64,000 nucleotides of DNA from a bacterium (lineage in GTDB: Bacteria > Bacteroidota > Ignavibacteria > Ignavibacteriales > Ignavibacteriaceae). The position numbers and the translations under genes were made by a program. The notes under the pieces are model-generated. The model saw nothing but the letters and a program-made list of their open reading frames with translations, was not told the DNA's origin and searched no databases. The stretch spans positions 558,001 through 622,000 of the forward strand of contig JADJWC010000003.1 of the NCBI GenBank assembly GCA_016716565.1, in the 5' to 3' direction. Positions 9,901-18,548 of the stretch are shown here, one piece after another. Within the stretch, counting starts at the first letter, position 1; each line of letters starts with the position of its first letter.

Positions 9901-11737
9901 TGAGGAAAGAGGGTGGCATAAAGCTGTAGCATATAATAATAATTACGTATATGTAGCTGGTGGAATAACAGGAGATATAGGCGGTACTACTTTCGAGTAT
10001 GAAAGCTCAGTTTTATTATATAATGTAACAACTAATACATGGTCAACAGCCACTTCAATGCCAGGTGCAAGATTTGGTGGTGCCTTTGCCATTTCAGGCA
10101 ACAAGCTTGTTTATATCGGTGGTGCCAGTCCGGAAGGAATTGAAAATACTGTATTTGTCGGAACGATAGATGCAGGAAATCCGGCAGTAATCACCTGGAC
10201 AACGCAACTAAGTATGTATCCTGGTGCTCAGAACAAATCATACTTAGAATATAGTGTTAATCTTATTGAATCGATTAATAATCCAACTAAACCAAAAGAG
10301 CATTCTCGTTTAGTTGGTGGAAATCCCGCTGGTCCTTTATATAGATTTGATGCAGCAAAATGGGGTACTGACGGTGTAATAGTAACAACTGGAGCTCCAG
10401 GCGGTTTTATACCTACAGATCCAAACTATTGCTTTGTTTATTATCCTGGAACTGATACATGGTCAGCTCAGGAAAATCTCCCAGTACCGGTTGTTGGTTC
10501 TTCATTTGGAACAGTGAATGATGGGAATATTTGGAAACTTATTGTTGCCGGAGGTAATGATGGTAATTTTGGTCGTAAAAATACGCAAATTTATACCCAA
10601 ACCTTAGGCGGCGCAACCACCTTCCAGCTTTCAGTCAACTTAGGCAATGGCTGGAATATGGTATCGATACCTGGATTGCATCCGGTAGATCAGAATGTAG
10701 GTACGTGGTGGGCATTTAGAGTAGCAGGCTCACAGGTGTTCAGGTATCAAGGTGGATATACACAAGTAACCACAGCCACTCCGGGAGTGGGATACTGGAT
10801 GAAACAAGATGGAGCCAGAGTATATAACACAGGAGACGAATGGCCATCAGGAGGAATACAAATAGTACCACACGTACCACTAGCAGGAGCCTCAGGCTGG
10901 AATATGATAGGCGGATATGAGCTAAGTGTAACAGCAGCCAACGTAACAACAAATCCTCCGGGACTGCAGACCGGCTCAATCTTCAAGTATCAAGGTGGAT
11001 ACAGCGTAGCTACGACAATCGATCCGGGATTTGGATACTGGATAAAGCTAACAGGCGCGGGACAGATAATCATACCGGAGACGATGGCAAAGGAAAGCAG
11101 ACCAGTAGAATACTTTGCAGAGGATTGGGGAAGAATAATACTGACAGATGCAGCAGGAGTAAGCTACACATTGTATGCAGTAAAGGGAGAAGTAGACCTA
11201 AGTCAGTATGAATTACCACCGGCACCACCGGCAGGTATGTATGATTTCAGGTTCACGAGTGGAAGGATAGCAGAAGACATCAACAGTGCAGTGCAGACGA
11301 TAGAGATGAGCGGGGTAGTATATCCATTGACAGTAAAGGTAGAAGGAATGGATATCAGGCTGATGGATGAAAGCGGAAAGATGTTGAACACAAATCTGAA
11401 ATCAGGTGAAGATGTAGTGATCAGTGATGCAACGATACAGAAGCTGAAGGTAAGCGGAGAGTTGCTGCCGACAGTATATTCATTGGAGCAGAACTATCCG
11501 AATCCATTCAACCCAAGCACAGTGATAGAGTTCTCATTGCCGGAAGATGTGGCAAATGTGAAGTTATCGATCTATAATGCATTGGGAGAAAAGGTAGCAG
11601 AACTGGTTAACACATCACTGCAGGCAGGAAGATATCAATACCAGTGGAATGCAGGAAGTGTCGCAACCGGAATGTATATCTATGAACTGAGGACGGATAA
11701 GTTCGTCTCAGTTAAAAAGATGTTATTGTTGAAGTAA
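6920..11737 (+). CDS. Kelch / lectin-like multidomain T9SS cargo protein
   Basis: 1605 residues. The start is ATG after GGAGG at 6910, followed by a clear signal peptide (hydrophobic LLLIAIVISLSSNVFA, then Gln). By residue: propeller-like region about 30-295; Fn3 295-390 (TYSTKYYWRVDE); MAM-like domain 395-570; concanavalin/laminin-G-like domain 572-770; CARDB-like domain about 775-870; kelch propeller about 874-1225 with repeated Gly-Gly and Trp (YAMGGYP, YVAGGIT, VYIGGAS); constant cassette from 1234; T9SS tag from about 1520. No catalytic motif is seen. Likely a large surface adhesin or glycan-binding protein. The cassette is mosaic: class I at its start, but TTNPPGLQ, typical of class II, in the second repeat. 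Confidence 0.85.
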   Translation: MKFIFKFNTLLLIAIVISLSSNVFAQNTLDVSPFYKQNLQILQPTESQWDVEFNYDMNTVTGAAGNAGCVYIPTIGKFWTSRWGSAIAHQWNTNGTLDIEFTLPFAGTRGMCFDGTVVYHSTSSTTVQKVDPVTKTVVGTVSVVGAPNGFRFITYNPDGNGGAGSIIGGNWTAPNLNFYEFSLTGTLLRTITNTVTGVYGLAYDKWTSGGPYLWVWSQGAGEGTPQYIYQMNYTTGLYTGVAKDVKNDVGIGQPNTGIAGGLFITNQFISGEVTLGGVMQGGPDRFFAYELVPSTPQGPGYAITPNPANAATGITVPNNTLSWVNPAGATSVNVYLGLNPASLTQIHTGSLVTSKAVTGLTYSTKYYWRVDEIGATGTTTGTLWSFTTEAEPCPVFNFPVTANFEDGLFPPECWTLSTGTLWKSNAYYAESDSASGYGLGLYSALADFYVVGPPAQMDLISLEYNSAAASNPALTFDWAYADYSGVEQDELDIYYSTDGGTTWTILAAMYNGAPGDDNLNPYGLSDTDPYFPLDTEWSTRTLNLPPNTTNVKFTAISDYGNWLFLDNIGISDQFFDNFDSYTAGLQLCGQTTNWQTWSGPTSTAEDPFVSSTYAFSPNNSVKIVQNNDLVRVNSTVTSGVWYLSWMTYIPAGKAGYFNTLSDFAGAASEFAMQAYFNPGGTGTIDAGGASAASFFYPHDQWFQVWLKIDLDADLATLRINGSLVYTWQYTLGTFGDPIAKQLEANDFFGATASDEMYIDNYYFSAIPSPIQLLPADAGMVSIDLGIAIAPGSPTPQATVRNYGGLTQTFPVTMTIGTYSSTKTVTNLAPDATQQVTFDPWTAATGGPFTVNVCTELVGDLNNANNCSSQPLYVWDASGDWTVGAELPDTTFLGTGTSWIETTVDATVGHLFSIGGVGTGSITKTACYDYNVNTNTWTVKASMPGDRDRFASATVGNFIYAMGGYPEAVTVPSGSVFKYDIIGNSWTTVAPLPTGEERGWHKAVAYNNNYVYVAGGITGDIGGTTFEYESSVLLYNVTTNTWSTATSMPGARFGGAFAISGNKLVYIGGASPEGIENTVFVGTIDAGNPAVITWTTQLSMYPGAQNKSYLEYSVNLIESINNPTKPKEHSRLVGGNPAGPLYRFDAAKWGTDGVIVTTGAPGGFIPTDPNYCFVYYPGTDTWSAQENLPVPVVGSSFGTVNDGNIWKLIVAGGNDGNFGRKNTQIYTQTLGGATTFQLSVNLGNGWNMVSIPGLHPVDQNVGTWWAFRVAGSQVFRYQGGYTQVTTATPGVGYWMKQDGARVYNTGDEWPSGGIQIVPHVPLAGASGWNMIGGYELSVTAANVTTNPPGLQTGSIFKYQGGYSVATTIDPGFGYWIKLTGAGQIIIPETMAKESRPVEYFAEDWGRIILTDAAGVSYTLYAVKGEVDLSQYELPPAPPAGMYDFRFTSGRIAEDINSAVQTIEMSGVVYPLTVKVEGMDIRLMDESGKMLNTNLKSGEDVVISDATIQKLKVSGELLPTVYSLEQNYPNPFNPSTVIEFSLPEDVANVKLSIYNALGEKVAELVNTSLQAGRYQYQWNAGSVATGMYIYELRTDKFVSVKKMLLLK
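10619..11737 (+). repeat. Constant C-terminal cassette, copy B (class I with class II patch)
   Basis: Matches copy A over most of its length, but carries the class II AACAACAAATCCTCCG stretch near 10945 (TTNPPGLQ) instead of TTVPGGLQ. The last 500 bases are nearly identical to copy A. Confidence 0.85.
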
Positions 11738-11750
11738 TTATCTGAAATAT

Positions 11751-11779
11751 AAAGGGCGGTCTGATTAAGGCCGCCTTTA
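11751..11779 (+). terminator. Hairpin terminator after the kelch gene
   Basis: AAAGGGCGGTC and GGCCGCCTTT form a GC-rich stem with one bulge or wobble, ending in TTTATTTAATT. It lies 14 bases after the stop. Confidence 0.6.
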
Positions 11780-12308
11780 TTTAATTAGAAAATAAGTTGT
11801 CTATAGTACTATCGAAGTGATTTATTAAAATATAATTTAGTAATTAAATGGATATTTAAATATTTCAATTATGAGCTGAAGGGAAATTTATAACTCAAAT
11901 TAAAGTATCACATTTACTCACAAGGATTTGCTGAAACAGTAATTAACATATTTAAACTGCTGAAGAATTCATTGACATAAGCTGAAAATTTCGATAATAG
12001 TTGCTGCAATAAATAAAAATATTAAAATAAGAAGCAAGAACAGTAGTAATGTCGATTAATATACTTCAGCAGTTTCAATAAGTTATGAAACAAAAAATTC
12101 TGAAAGAGTCCGGCAATATGATCAATTGTTCGAAGAGCGGCATAAGTTAATTAAGCAAAATTGATTTTTTCTATATTCATTTTAGACATTGAAATTTTTC
12201 AGAGTTTCTAAAAGGTAATGTCTCAACTAAAATTTTATTTTAATCAAAGAGAAGTTTTTTAAAATTTATTAACTATTATAATTATTAAAAATAATGAGGA
12301 GAGATTAA
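11780..12308 (+). other. Long AT-rich intergenic region
   Basis: About 530 bases without a convincing ORF, RNA gene or repeat. The only clear signal is a purine-rich ribosome binding site (GAGGAGAG) just before the next start codon. Presumably holds the promoter of the next gene, but I cannot place it. Confidence 0.4.
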
Positions 12309-14033
12309 ATGAAGGCACTTTATACATTCTGCATTTTAGCATTTTCATTTTCAATTTTAAATGGACAAGATCTGGTAAGGAATGGAGGATTTGAGAATGC
12401 TAATAACTTTGAATTTTGGGATGCAAACGTAACAGTAACCGGTGCTTCTGTCGAACCGGTGAATACAGTAGCGCACTTAGGAAGCTGGAGTGTGGAAATT
12501 AAATCAGGAACAGATCCTATCGGAGGATGGACTCAATTGATGCAGACATTATTGACTCCTTTAAATAATATAGATTACAAGTTAACGTTCTGGATCAAAG
12601 ACTCTGTTACAGCAAATAACTTTTTAGGTGTTTATGGATTGACTGCAGCTGGGGAAGTTGCTCTTGGTATTGATTCTCTAAATAATACTGCAATAATTGA
12701 TCCTGATAGTGGTAGAATAATTATTACACAAAATTTCTTTCAAAACTGGGGCAGAATAAATTATTACTTTAATTCAGGTCAGGATTATTTAGGCTACCTG
12801 CTTAAATTTGAAGAAGCCAGTTCAGGAACTTCACTAACTTTACACTTAGATGACTTTGTCATTGTGCCTGTTCCTGGACAGGCAACAGTTCAGGTAACTT
12901 CTCCAAACGGAGGTGAAGACTGGCTGGTTAATAGTCAACAAAATATAACCTGGACCAGCTCTAATATTAATAATGTAAAAATTGATTATTCAACAAACAA
13001 TGGTGGTCTTTGGTTAAATGTTGCATCTTCAGTTCCTGCAGTAAATGGAAGTTATAGCTGGACAATACCTAATACTCCATCAACAGTATGTCTTGTACGA
13101 ATCAGTGATGAAAGTATTGCTTCTAGATTTGATGTCAGTGATAGCGCTTTTATAATTTCTCCTGCAATTACAGTTACTGATCCAAATGGTGGCGAAAGTT
13201 GGATAGGTAATAGTCAGCATAATATAACTTGGACTAGCCAGAATATTACAGATGTCAGTATTGATTATTCGATAGATAATGGTAGTAGCTGGTTAAGTGT
13301 GATAGCATCAACACCTGCATCAAGCGGTAGCTTTAGCTGGGCAGTACCAAACACACCATCAACTCAGTGTTTGGTTCGTATCAGTGATGCAAGTAATGCA
13401 TCTATCAATGATGTTAGCGATGCAACTTTTACAATAACCATAGCTCCAAATCCAGTGGTAACGGTAACTGCTCCAAATGGTGGTGAAGACTGGGTAGCTG
13501 GCACAATCCATCAGGTTAAATGGACAAGGCAGGATGTTTCTTACATCAAAATTGAATATTCAACAAATAATGGAAGTGAATGGATCGTTGTGGTTCCCTC
13601 AAGGCTGGCGGCACTTGGAAGTTATAATTGGACAATTCCTAATACTCCATCAACACAATGTCTCGTACGAATCAGTGATGTAGATAGTGCTGAAATAAAC
13701 GACGTTAGTGACAATATATTTACGATAGAACCAATTGTTTCGGTTGAAGATAAATCCGAATTGCCTACAGAGTATACATTATATCAAAGTTATCCAAATC
13801 CATTTAACCCGAGTACAATAATCGAGTTCTCTTTACCGGAAGAAGTAGCCGATGTGAAGCTTTCAATTTATAATACTGTTGGTGAGAAAATAGCAGAACT
13901 TGTTAATACATCACTGCAAGCTGGGAGATATCAATACCAGTGGAATGCAAGTGGAGTTCCATCAGGAATGTATATTTATGAATTAAGAACTGATAATTTC
14001 GTTTCCGTTAAAAAGATGTTACTCTTGAAATAA
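12309..14033 (+). CDS. Secreted Ig-repeat protein with N-terminal carbohydrate-binding-like domain, T9SS cargo
   Basis: 574 residues; ATG with GAGGAG 8 bases upstream; signal peptide about 19 residues. Residues 20-190 look like a galactose-binding/CBM-type jelly roll (LVRNGGFENANNFEFWD start). Three Ig-like repeats of about 95 residues follow (about 195-285, 287-380, 383-477), each with the pattern V(T)xPNGGExW ... ITWTS ... IDYSxNNG ... WxxPNTPST.CLVRISD. This resembles the fungal-type 'Ser-Thr-rich GPI-anchored' Ig family. The same repeat occurs once in the Omp28-like gene at 61075. A T9SS tag (SYPNPFNPS) ends the protein, but the constant cassette is absent. Probably a surface adhesin. Confidence 0.85.
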   Translation: MKALYTFCILAFSFSILNGQDLVRNGGFENANNFEFWDANVTVTGASVEPVNTVAHLGSWSVEIKSGTDPIGGWTQLMQTLLTPLNNIDYKLTFWIKDSVTANNFLGVYGLTAAGEVALGIDSLNNTAIIDPDSGRIIITQNFFQNWGRINYYFNSGQDYLGYLLKFEEASSGTSLTLHLDDFVIVPVPGQATVQVTSPNGGEDWLVNSQQNITWTSSNINNVKIDYSTNNGGLWLNVASSVPAVNGSYSWTIPNTPSTVCLVRISDESIASRFDVSDSAFIISPAITVTDPNGGESWIGNSQHNITWTSQNITDVSIDYSIDNGSSWLSVIASTPASSGSFSWAVPNTPSTQCLVRISDASNASINDVSDATFTITIAPNPVVTVTAPNGGEDWVAGTIHQVKWTRQDVSYIKIEYSTNNGSEWIVVVPSRLAALGSYNWTIPNTPSTQCLVRISDVDSAEINDVSDNIFTIEPIVSVEDKSELPTEYTLYQSYPNPFNPSTIIEFSLPEEVADVKLSIYNTVGEKIAELVNTSLQAGRYQYQWNASGVPSGMYIYELRTDNFVSVKKMLLLK

Positions 14034-14046
14034 TTAGTAGATAGTT

Positions 14047-14070
14047 GAACCCAGCGTCGATGCAGGGCTC
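14047..14070 (+). terminator. Weak hairpin after the Ig-repeat gene
   Basis: GAACCCAGC and GCAGGGCTC pair at 7 of 9 positions around a 6-base loop. It resembles the perfect AGCCCTGC hairpin after the gene ending at 37396, so it may be a decayed terminator. Confidence 0.4.
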
Positions 14071-14173
14071 GTCAATAATATTAATGTGAGTATTCATAAA
14101 ATTTAGTAAGCAATTAATAAAATATTCCGTTATAATTATTTGGAAATTAGATTATTTTATACGACACATATAG

Positions 14174-15040
14174 TTGAAGATTTCCTTTTACTCATTTAAT
14201 AAACTTAAATACTATAGCGTGAGAAGTAATTTAGTATTGGTATTTACCATCTTGTCTTTATGTTATGTTAATAATTTTTGTCAATCGACACCACAAATTT
14301 CCATTTCTTTTGAGATCTATGATGATGCAGGTGGGCAAAAAACTCTTTACTTCGGGCTTGATCAAACCGCAACAGATGGGATTGACATTCATCTGGGGGA
14401 AAGTGAACTACCACCTTATCCTCCGGTTGGAGCCTTCGATGCGAGGTGGCTTCTACCAGAAAATGGATTCAGTGGAACTCTGAGTTCATGGAGCGATTAT
14501 AGATTTGTCCCAGCATTTCCTTTTACTGGAACAATTGAACATAGATTCAGATATCAAAGTAGATCAGGTGCAACCGTGATGTATATAGGTTGGAACTTAC
14601 CTGCAACAGTAACTGGACTTATACAAGATCTTTCAAATGGAACAATAATCAATCTCGAAATAAGTGGAAGCGGTATTTATGAGATAAACAATTTCCAGAA
14701 TATTGATCGATTAAAACTTTTTATTTATTACAACAATGTAGTATCCTCAGTTGAGGATATTTATGAATTACCCTTGATTTATCAACTTGAGCAGAATTTT
14801 CCGAATCCATTCAACCCAAGCACAGTGATAGAATTCTCATTGCCTGAAGATGTGGCAAATGTTAGACTTTCTATATACAGTATACTTGGAGAGAAAGTAG
14901 CAGAACTGGTTAACACATCATTGCAGGTTGGAAGATATCAATACCAGTGGAATGCACAGGATGTAGCAACCGGAATGTATATCTATGAATTGATGACAGA
15001 TAATTTTGTTTCAGTAAAGAAGATGTTATTATTGAGGTAA
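14174..15040 (+). CDS. Small LPPxPP-domain secreted protein, T9SS cargo
   Basis: 288 residues. The only usable start is TTG at 14174; the signal peptide follows after a basic stretch (LVLVFTILSLCYVNNFCQ). The mature part is one domain with the pattern FEIYDDAGGQKTLYFGLDQ ... ELPPYPPVGAFDARW, then a T9SS tag (NFPNPFNPS). It is a clear paralogue of the gene at 24962. A shorter, diverged form of the same domain is built into the constant cassette (DAAGxSYTLY ... ELPPAPPAGMYDFRF). Function unknown; the fold is probably a beta-sandwich. The domain may act as a spacer or binding unit on the surface. Confidence 0.8.
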   Translation: MKISFYSFNKLKYYSVRSNLVLVFTILSLCYVNNFCQSTPQISISFEIYDDAGGQKTLYFGLDQTATDGIDIHLGESELPPYPPVGAFDARWLLPENGFSGTLSSWSDYRFVPAFPFTGTIEHRFRYQSRSGATVMYIGWNLPATVTGLIQDLSNGTIINLEISGSGIYEINNFQNIDRLKLFIYYNNVVSSVEDIYELPLIYQLEQNFPNPFNPSTVIEFSLPEDVANVRLSIYSILGEKVAELVNTSLQVGRYQYQWNAQDVATGMYIYELMTDNFVSVKKMLLLR

Positions 15041-15050
15041 GTTGAAGTAG

Positions 15051-15094
15051 GAGCCCTTTCGGTGCGGACAGGGCTCTTAAAAATGTATTTTTAA
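15051..15094 (+). terminator. Hairpin terminator plus AT palindrome
   Basis: GAGCCCT (15051-15057) pairs with AGGGCTC (15070-15076) across a 12-base loop. It is followed directly by the palindrome TTAAAAAT-GT-ATTTTTAA (15077-15094). Confidence 0.65.
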
Positions 15095-15363
15095 GGAGTG
15101 AGGGAAAATATTATTAAAAATAATAGAGATAATTCTATTAACTCTCCTCCCTGAAAATCATTTATTACTTACATCCGTTTTTCTAAATATTTTTTTCAGG
15201 AATGAATAATCATTAATAAATATTTGAGATTTTTATTACATTCGAGTAAAATTGTTGAGGAAAAATTACCTCCAGTATTTATTAATTATTATTAGACCGA
15301 ATTCAGGCATTAAACAATTAAATTTATATAGTCATCTTTTCCCATTAACTAAGGGTACTTAAA
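15095..15363 (+). other. AT-rich intergenic region before the 15-33 kb operon
   Basis: No ORF or repeat seen. It probably carries the promoter of the following eight-gene run; I cannot place promoter elements with confidence. Confidence 0.35.
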
Positions 15364-18300
15364 ATGAAAAAACATTTACTCCTTTTTGCTCTTGTTTTAT
15401 CATTCAATTCTTTCGTCATTGCTCAGTGGATACCACTTAATGAAAATTCATTGCCCGATTCAAAACCGATTGTCGAACTATTAAGTGATGACATATCGGG
15501 CACAATAATTAAGGTTCAACTTCCAGGAATTAGAATTAAAGAATTTAATTCCGATGGTGTTGTTTATAATTCAATATTAATTGGCGATGAAGCAGTGACC
15601 ACAGAGGTTGGTCTTCCTAAAATTCCACACATAGCAAAAGTACTGGCAATACCCGATCAAGGGAATATCAGCGTGGAAGTATTAGAAACAGAAGGATTTA
15701 AAACTTTTAAAGGAATTAATCTTCCTCCTGTTAGAAAGAGCTGGTTTGAAGGTGAACCTGAATCTGAATATATAAAGAATAATTCGGCCTTTAATTCAGA
15801 AAAGTTCTACCCGGCAGAATATGTTAGTGTGGAAGAACCAGGGATTTTCAGGGACTTCAGAATTACCCGTATTTCAATATTTCCTATAAGGTATTCACCA
15901 TTAAAAAAGGAAATTGAAATAGTATCTTCGATAACAGTAAAGATAAAATATGGTGGAGGGTTAGGGATAAATCCTAAGTTGAGTCTGAAAAAACCAATAT
16001 CTCCATCCTTCGATAGGATTTACAGGAGTAGCATATTTAATTACAAGGAAGTACTGCAGCGTGAGTACAATGGTAATGTCACCGGTTATGATCATATGCT
16101 TTGCATCATGCCCGATTCATTCGTGACTTCATTTCAATCTTATGCTGATTGGAATCATAAAACCGGAACTTATATAAATGTTATAAAATTCAGTGATATA
16201 GGTGCTACAGGGACAAATCCGACACCAATTAGAAATTATATTTTGACAGCATATTCCACCTGGCTTCACCCTCCAACACATGTATTGCTGATTGGTGATA
16301 ATGGAGTTGCTCCGCATCAGAACATTACTATGGATGGATGGACATTCGCGTACGATAATTATTTTGTTGAATTAGCCGGAAATGATTATTTCCCTGAAAT
16401 GATGATTGGCAGATGGACAAATCAGGCAAGTGCAAAGCTTAGAAACATCAGAAATAAACTGATGAATTATGAGAAAGCTCCTTTTCTAGTTGATCCAGAC
16501 TGGTTTAGAAAAGGATTAGTTTGTTCTAATGATGCTTATGTATCACAAATAGAGACCAAAAGGTTTACAGCACAAAAAATGTTAACCAGTGGTAATTTTA
16601 TTTCAGTAGATTCGATGTATAATGGGTATCCTTGTCCAGGTAACGTAACAACAATTTCTAATATGATCAATGCCGGCCGCGGCTGGTTAAATTACAGAGG
16701 CGAAGGATGGTACACTCAATGGTGGGCTGATTGTTTTTCTTATAGTACTACTCAAGTTAATGCTCTTAATAATGGTGCGAAATCAACTTTCGTTACAAGT
16801 ATTGGCTGTGGCGTTGCCAATTGGGTTGCAAACTCAAGTAATAATTTCGGTGAAGCTTGGCTGGAAATCGGTGATGAAAATAATCCTAAAGGCGCTTGCG
16901 CGTTTATTGGACCAACTTCAAATACTCACACAGCTTATAATAATCAGTTGGATAAAGGAATTTATATTGGGATGTTCGACGAAGGATTGGATTCTCCGGG
17001 TGAAGCTTTGCTAAGAGGTAAGTTTTATATGTACGAAATCTTTGGAGGAGCAGATTATTTTGTCGGCTACCATTACAGGATTTACCACATCCTTGGTGAT
17101 CCAAGCCTACATATCTGGAAAGATACTCCAAGAAATATTACAGTAAATTATACTGATACGGTTGGAGTTGGAAATAGTCAGGTGAGTGTATTGGTTACTG
17201 AATCCGGAACCGGTACGCCTGTATCTGATGCTTTAGTTTGCATTTCAGGTCCTAATAATTTTCAGGTCGAAACAACACTTTCCAATGGAACAGCATTAAT
17301 TAGTTTATCTACTCAATCAACCGGTGATCTTAATATAACGGTAAGTGGTGGAAGAACTATTCCATTCGAGGGAATTATTAAAGTTGTTGAAGCTGCAACA
17401 ACTTTCCAACTGTCAGCGAATGTAAGTGATGGCTGGAATATGATATCAATACCGGGATTGCATCCAACCGATCAGAACGTAAATACGTGGTGGCAGTTCA
17501 GAGATCCGGGTGCAAACGTATTCAGATATGCAGGTGGATATCAATCAGTAACGACAGCAGTACCAGGAACAGGCTACTGGATGAAACACACCGGTGCAAG
17601 AACCTATAACACAGGTGACGAATGGCCGGCAGGCGGAATACAGATAGTAGCACACGATCCGATAGCAGGAGCCAGTGGATGGAATCTGTTTGGAGGATAT
17701 GAACTGGTTGTAACAGCAGCCAACGTAACAACAAATCCACCGGGATTGCAGAGTGGACCGATATACAAATATGCAGGAGGATATTCAACTGCAACGACAC
17801 TTGATCCAGGATATGGATACTGGATAAAACTTACAGGTGCAGGACAGATAATCATACCTGAGACAATGGCAAAGAGTGAACCGGTAGAATACTTCCCGGA
17901 GAATTGGGGAAGAATCATCCTGACAGATGCAACTGGAATAAACTACACATTGTATGGAGTAAAAGGAGAAGTAGACTTAAGCCAGTATGACTTACCACCG
18001 GCACCACCTGCAGGAATGTTTGACATCAGGTACAACAGTGGAAGGATAGCAGAAGATATAAACAGTTCGATAAAGGCGATAGATATGAGTGGAGTAACAT
18101 ATCCATTGACGGTAAGAGTAGAAGGAATGGATATCAGGCTGATGGATGAAAGCGGAAAGATGTTGAACACAAACCTGAAGTCAGGTGAGGATGTAGTGAT
18201 CAGTGACGCAACGATACAGAAGCTGATGGTAAGTGGCGAATTGTTACCAACAGTCTACTCATTAGAGCAGAACTATCCGAACCCATTCAACCCAAGCACA

Positions 18301-18516
18301 GTGATAGAGTTCTCATTGCCGGAAGATGTGGCAAATGTGAAGTTATCAATATACAATGCATTGGGAGAAAAGGTAGCAGAGTTGGTGAACACATCATTGA
18401 CAGCTGGTAAATATCAGTATCAGTGGAATGCAAGCAGTGTTGCAACCGGAATGTATATCTATGAATTAAGGACAGAAAAATTTAATGCCATAAGGAAGAT
18501 GATTCTTCTCAAGTAA
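15364..18516 (+). CDS. Gingipain-like (C25 family) peptidase, T9SS cargo
   Basis: 1050 residues with a signal peptide (LLLFALVLSFNSFVIAQ). Residues about 25-205 match the C25 propeptide style (PKIPHIAKVLAIPDQGNISV; FRITRISIFPIRYSP). Residues 235-615 are the C25-like catalytic domain, with HVLLIGDNG, DNYFVELAGNDYFPEMMIGRW and YHILGDPSLHIW. A candidate nucleophile is Cys482 in SIGCGVANW. The position where gingipains have the catalytic His (GHG) reads NYRGEGW, with Glu447, so activity is doubtful. Residues 620-690 form an Ig-like domain as in gingipains. The cassette (class II) starts at 680 and the T9SS tag closes the protein. It heads a probable operon running to 33524; the next gene starts 32 bases later. 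Confidence 0.85.
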   Translation: MKKHLLLFALVLSFNSFVIAQWIPLNENSLPDSKPIVELLSDDISGTIIKVQLPGIRIKEFNSDGVVYNSILIGDEAVTTEVGLPKIPHIAKVLAIPDQGNISVEVLETEGFKTFKGINLPPVRKSWFEGEPESEYIKNNSAFNSEKFYPAEYVSVEEPGIFRDFRITRISIFPIRYSPLKKEIEIVSSITVKIKYGGGLGINPKLSLKKPISPSFDRIYRSSIFNYKEVLQREYNGNVTGYDHMLCIMPDSFVTSFQSYADWNHKTGTYINVIKFSDIGATGTNPTPIRNYILTAYSTWLHPPTHVLLIGDNGVAPHQNITMDGWTFAYDNYFVELAGNDYFPEMMIGRWTNQASAKLRNIRNKLMNYEKAPFLVDPDWFRKGLVCSNDAYVSQIETKRFTAQKMLTSGNFISVDSMYNGYPCPGNVTTISNMINAGRGWLNYRGEGWYTQWWADCFSYSTTQVNALNNGAKSTFVTSIGCGVANWVANSSNNFGEAWLEIGDENNPKGACAFIGPTSNTHTAYNNQLDKGIYIGMFDEGLDSPGEALLRGKFYMYEIFGGADYFVGYHYRIYHILGDPSLHIWKDTPRNITVNYTDTVGVGNSQVSVLVTESGTGTPVSDALVCISGPNNFQVETTLSNGTALISLSTQSTGDLNITVSGGRTIPFEGIIKVVEAATTFQLSANVSDGWNMISIPGLHPTDQNVNTWWQFRDPGANVFRYAGGYQSVTTAVPGTGYWMKHTGARTYNTGDEWPAGGIQIVAHDPIAGASGWNLFGGYELVVTAANVTTNPPGLQSGPIYKYAGGYSTATTLDPGYGYWIKLTGAGQIIIPETMAKSEPVEYFPENWGRIILTDATGINYTLYGVKGEVDLSQYDLPPAPPAGMFDIRYNSGRIAEDINSSIKAIDMSGVTYPLTVRVEGMDIRLMDESGKMLNTNLKSGEDVVISDATIQKLMVSGELLPTVYSLEQNYPNPFNPSTVIEFSLPEDVANVKLSIYNALGEKVAELVNTSLTAGKYQYQWNASSVATGMYIYELRTEKFNAIRKMILLK
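17401..18516 (+). repeat. Constant C-terminal cassette, copy E (class II)
   Basis: Class II markers: VNTWWQFRDPGANVFRYAGG, KHTGARTYNTGDEWPAGG, IVAHDPIAG, SSIKAIDM and TVRVEG. The last 300 bases are close to the class I copies. Confidence 0.85.
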
Positions 18517-18548
18517 AATTTATAATCATAAAAGATTATGGGAACAAA

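Noticed and set aside
10740..10986. Overlapping minus-strand ORFs in the cassette (also at 17522-17918, 36399-36645, 45902-46175).
   Set aside because: They recur in every copy because the plus-strand cassette DNA is conserved; they are shadows, not genes.
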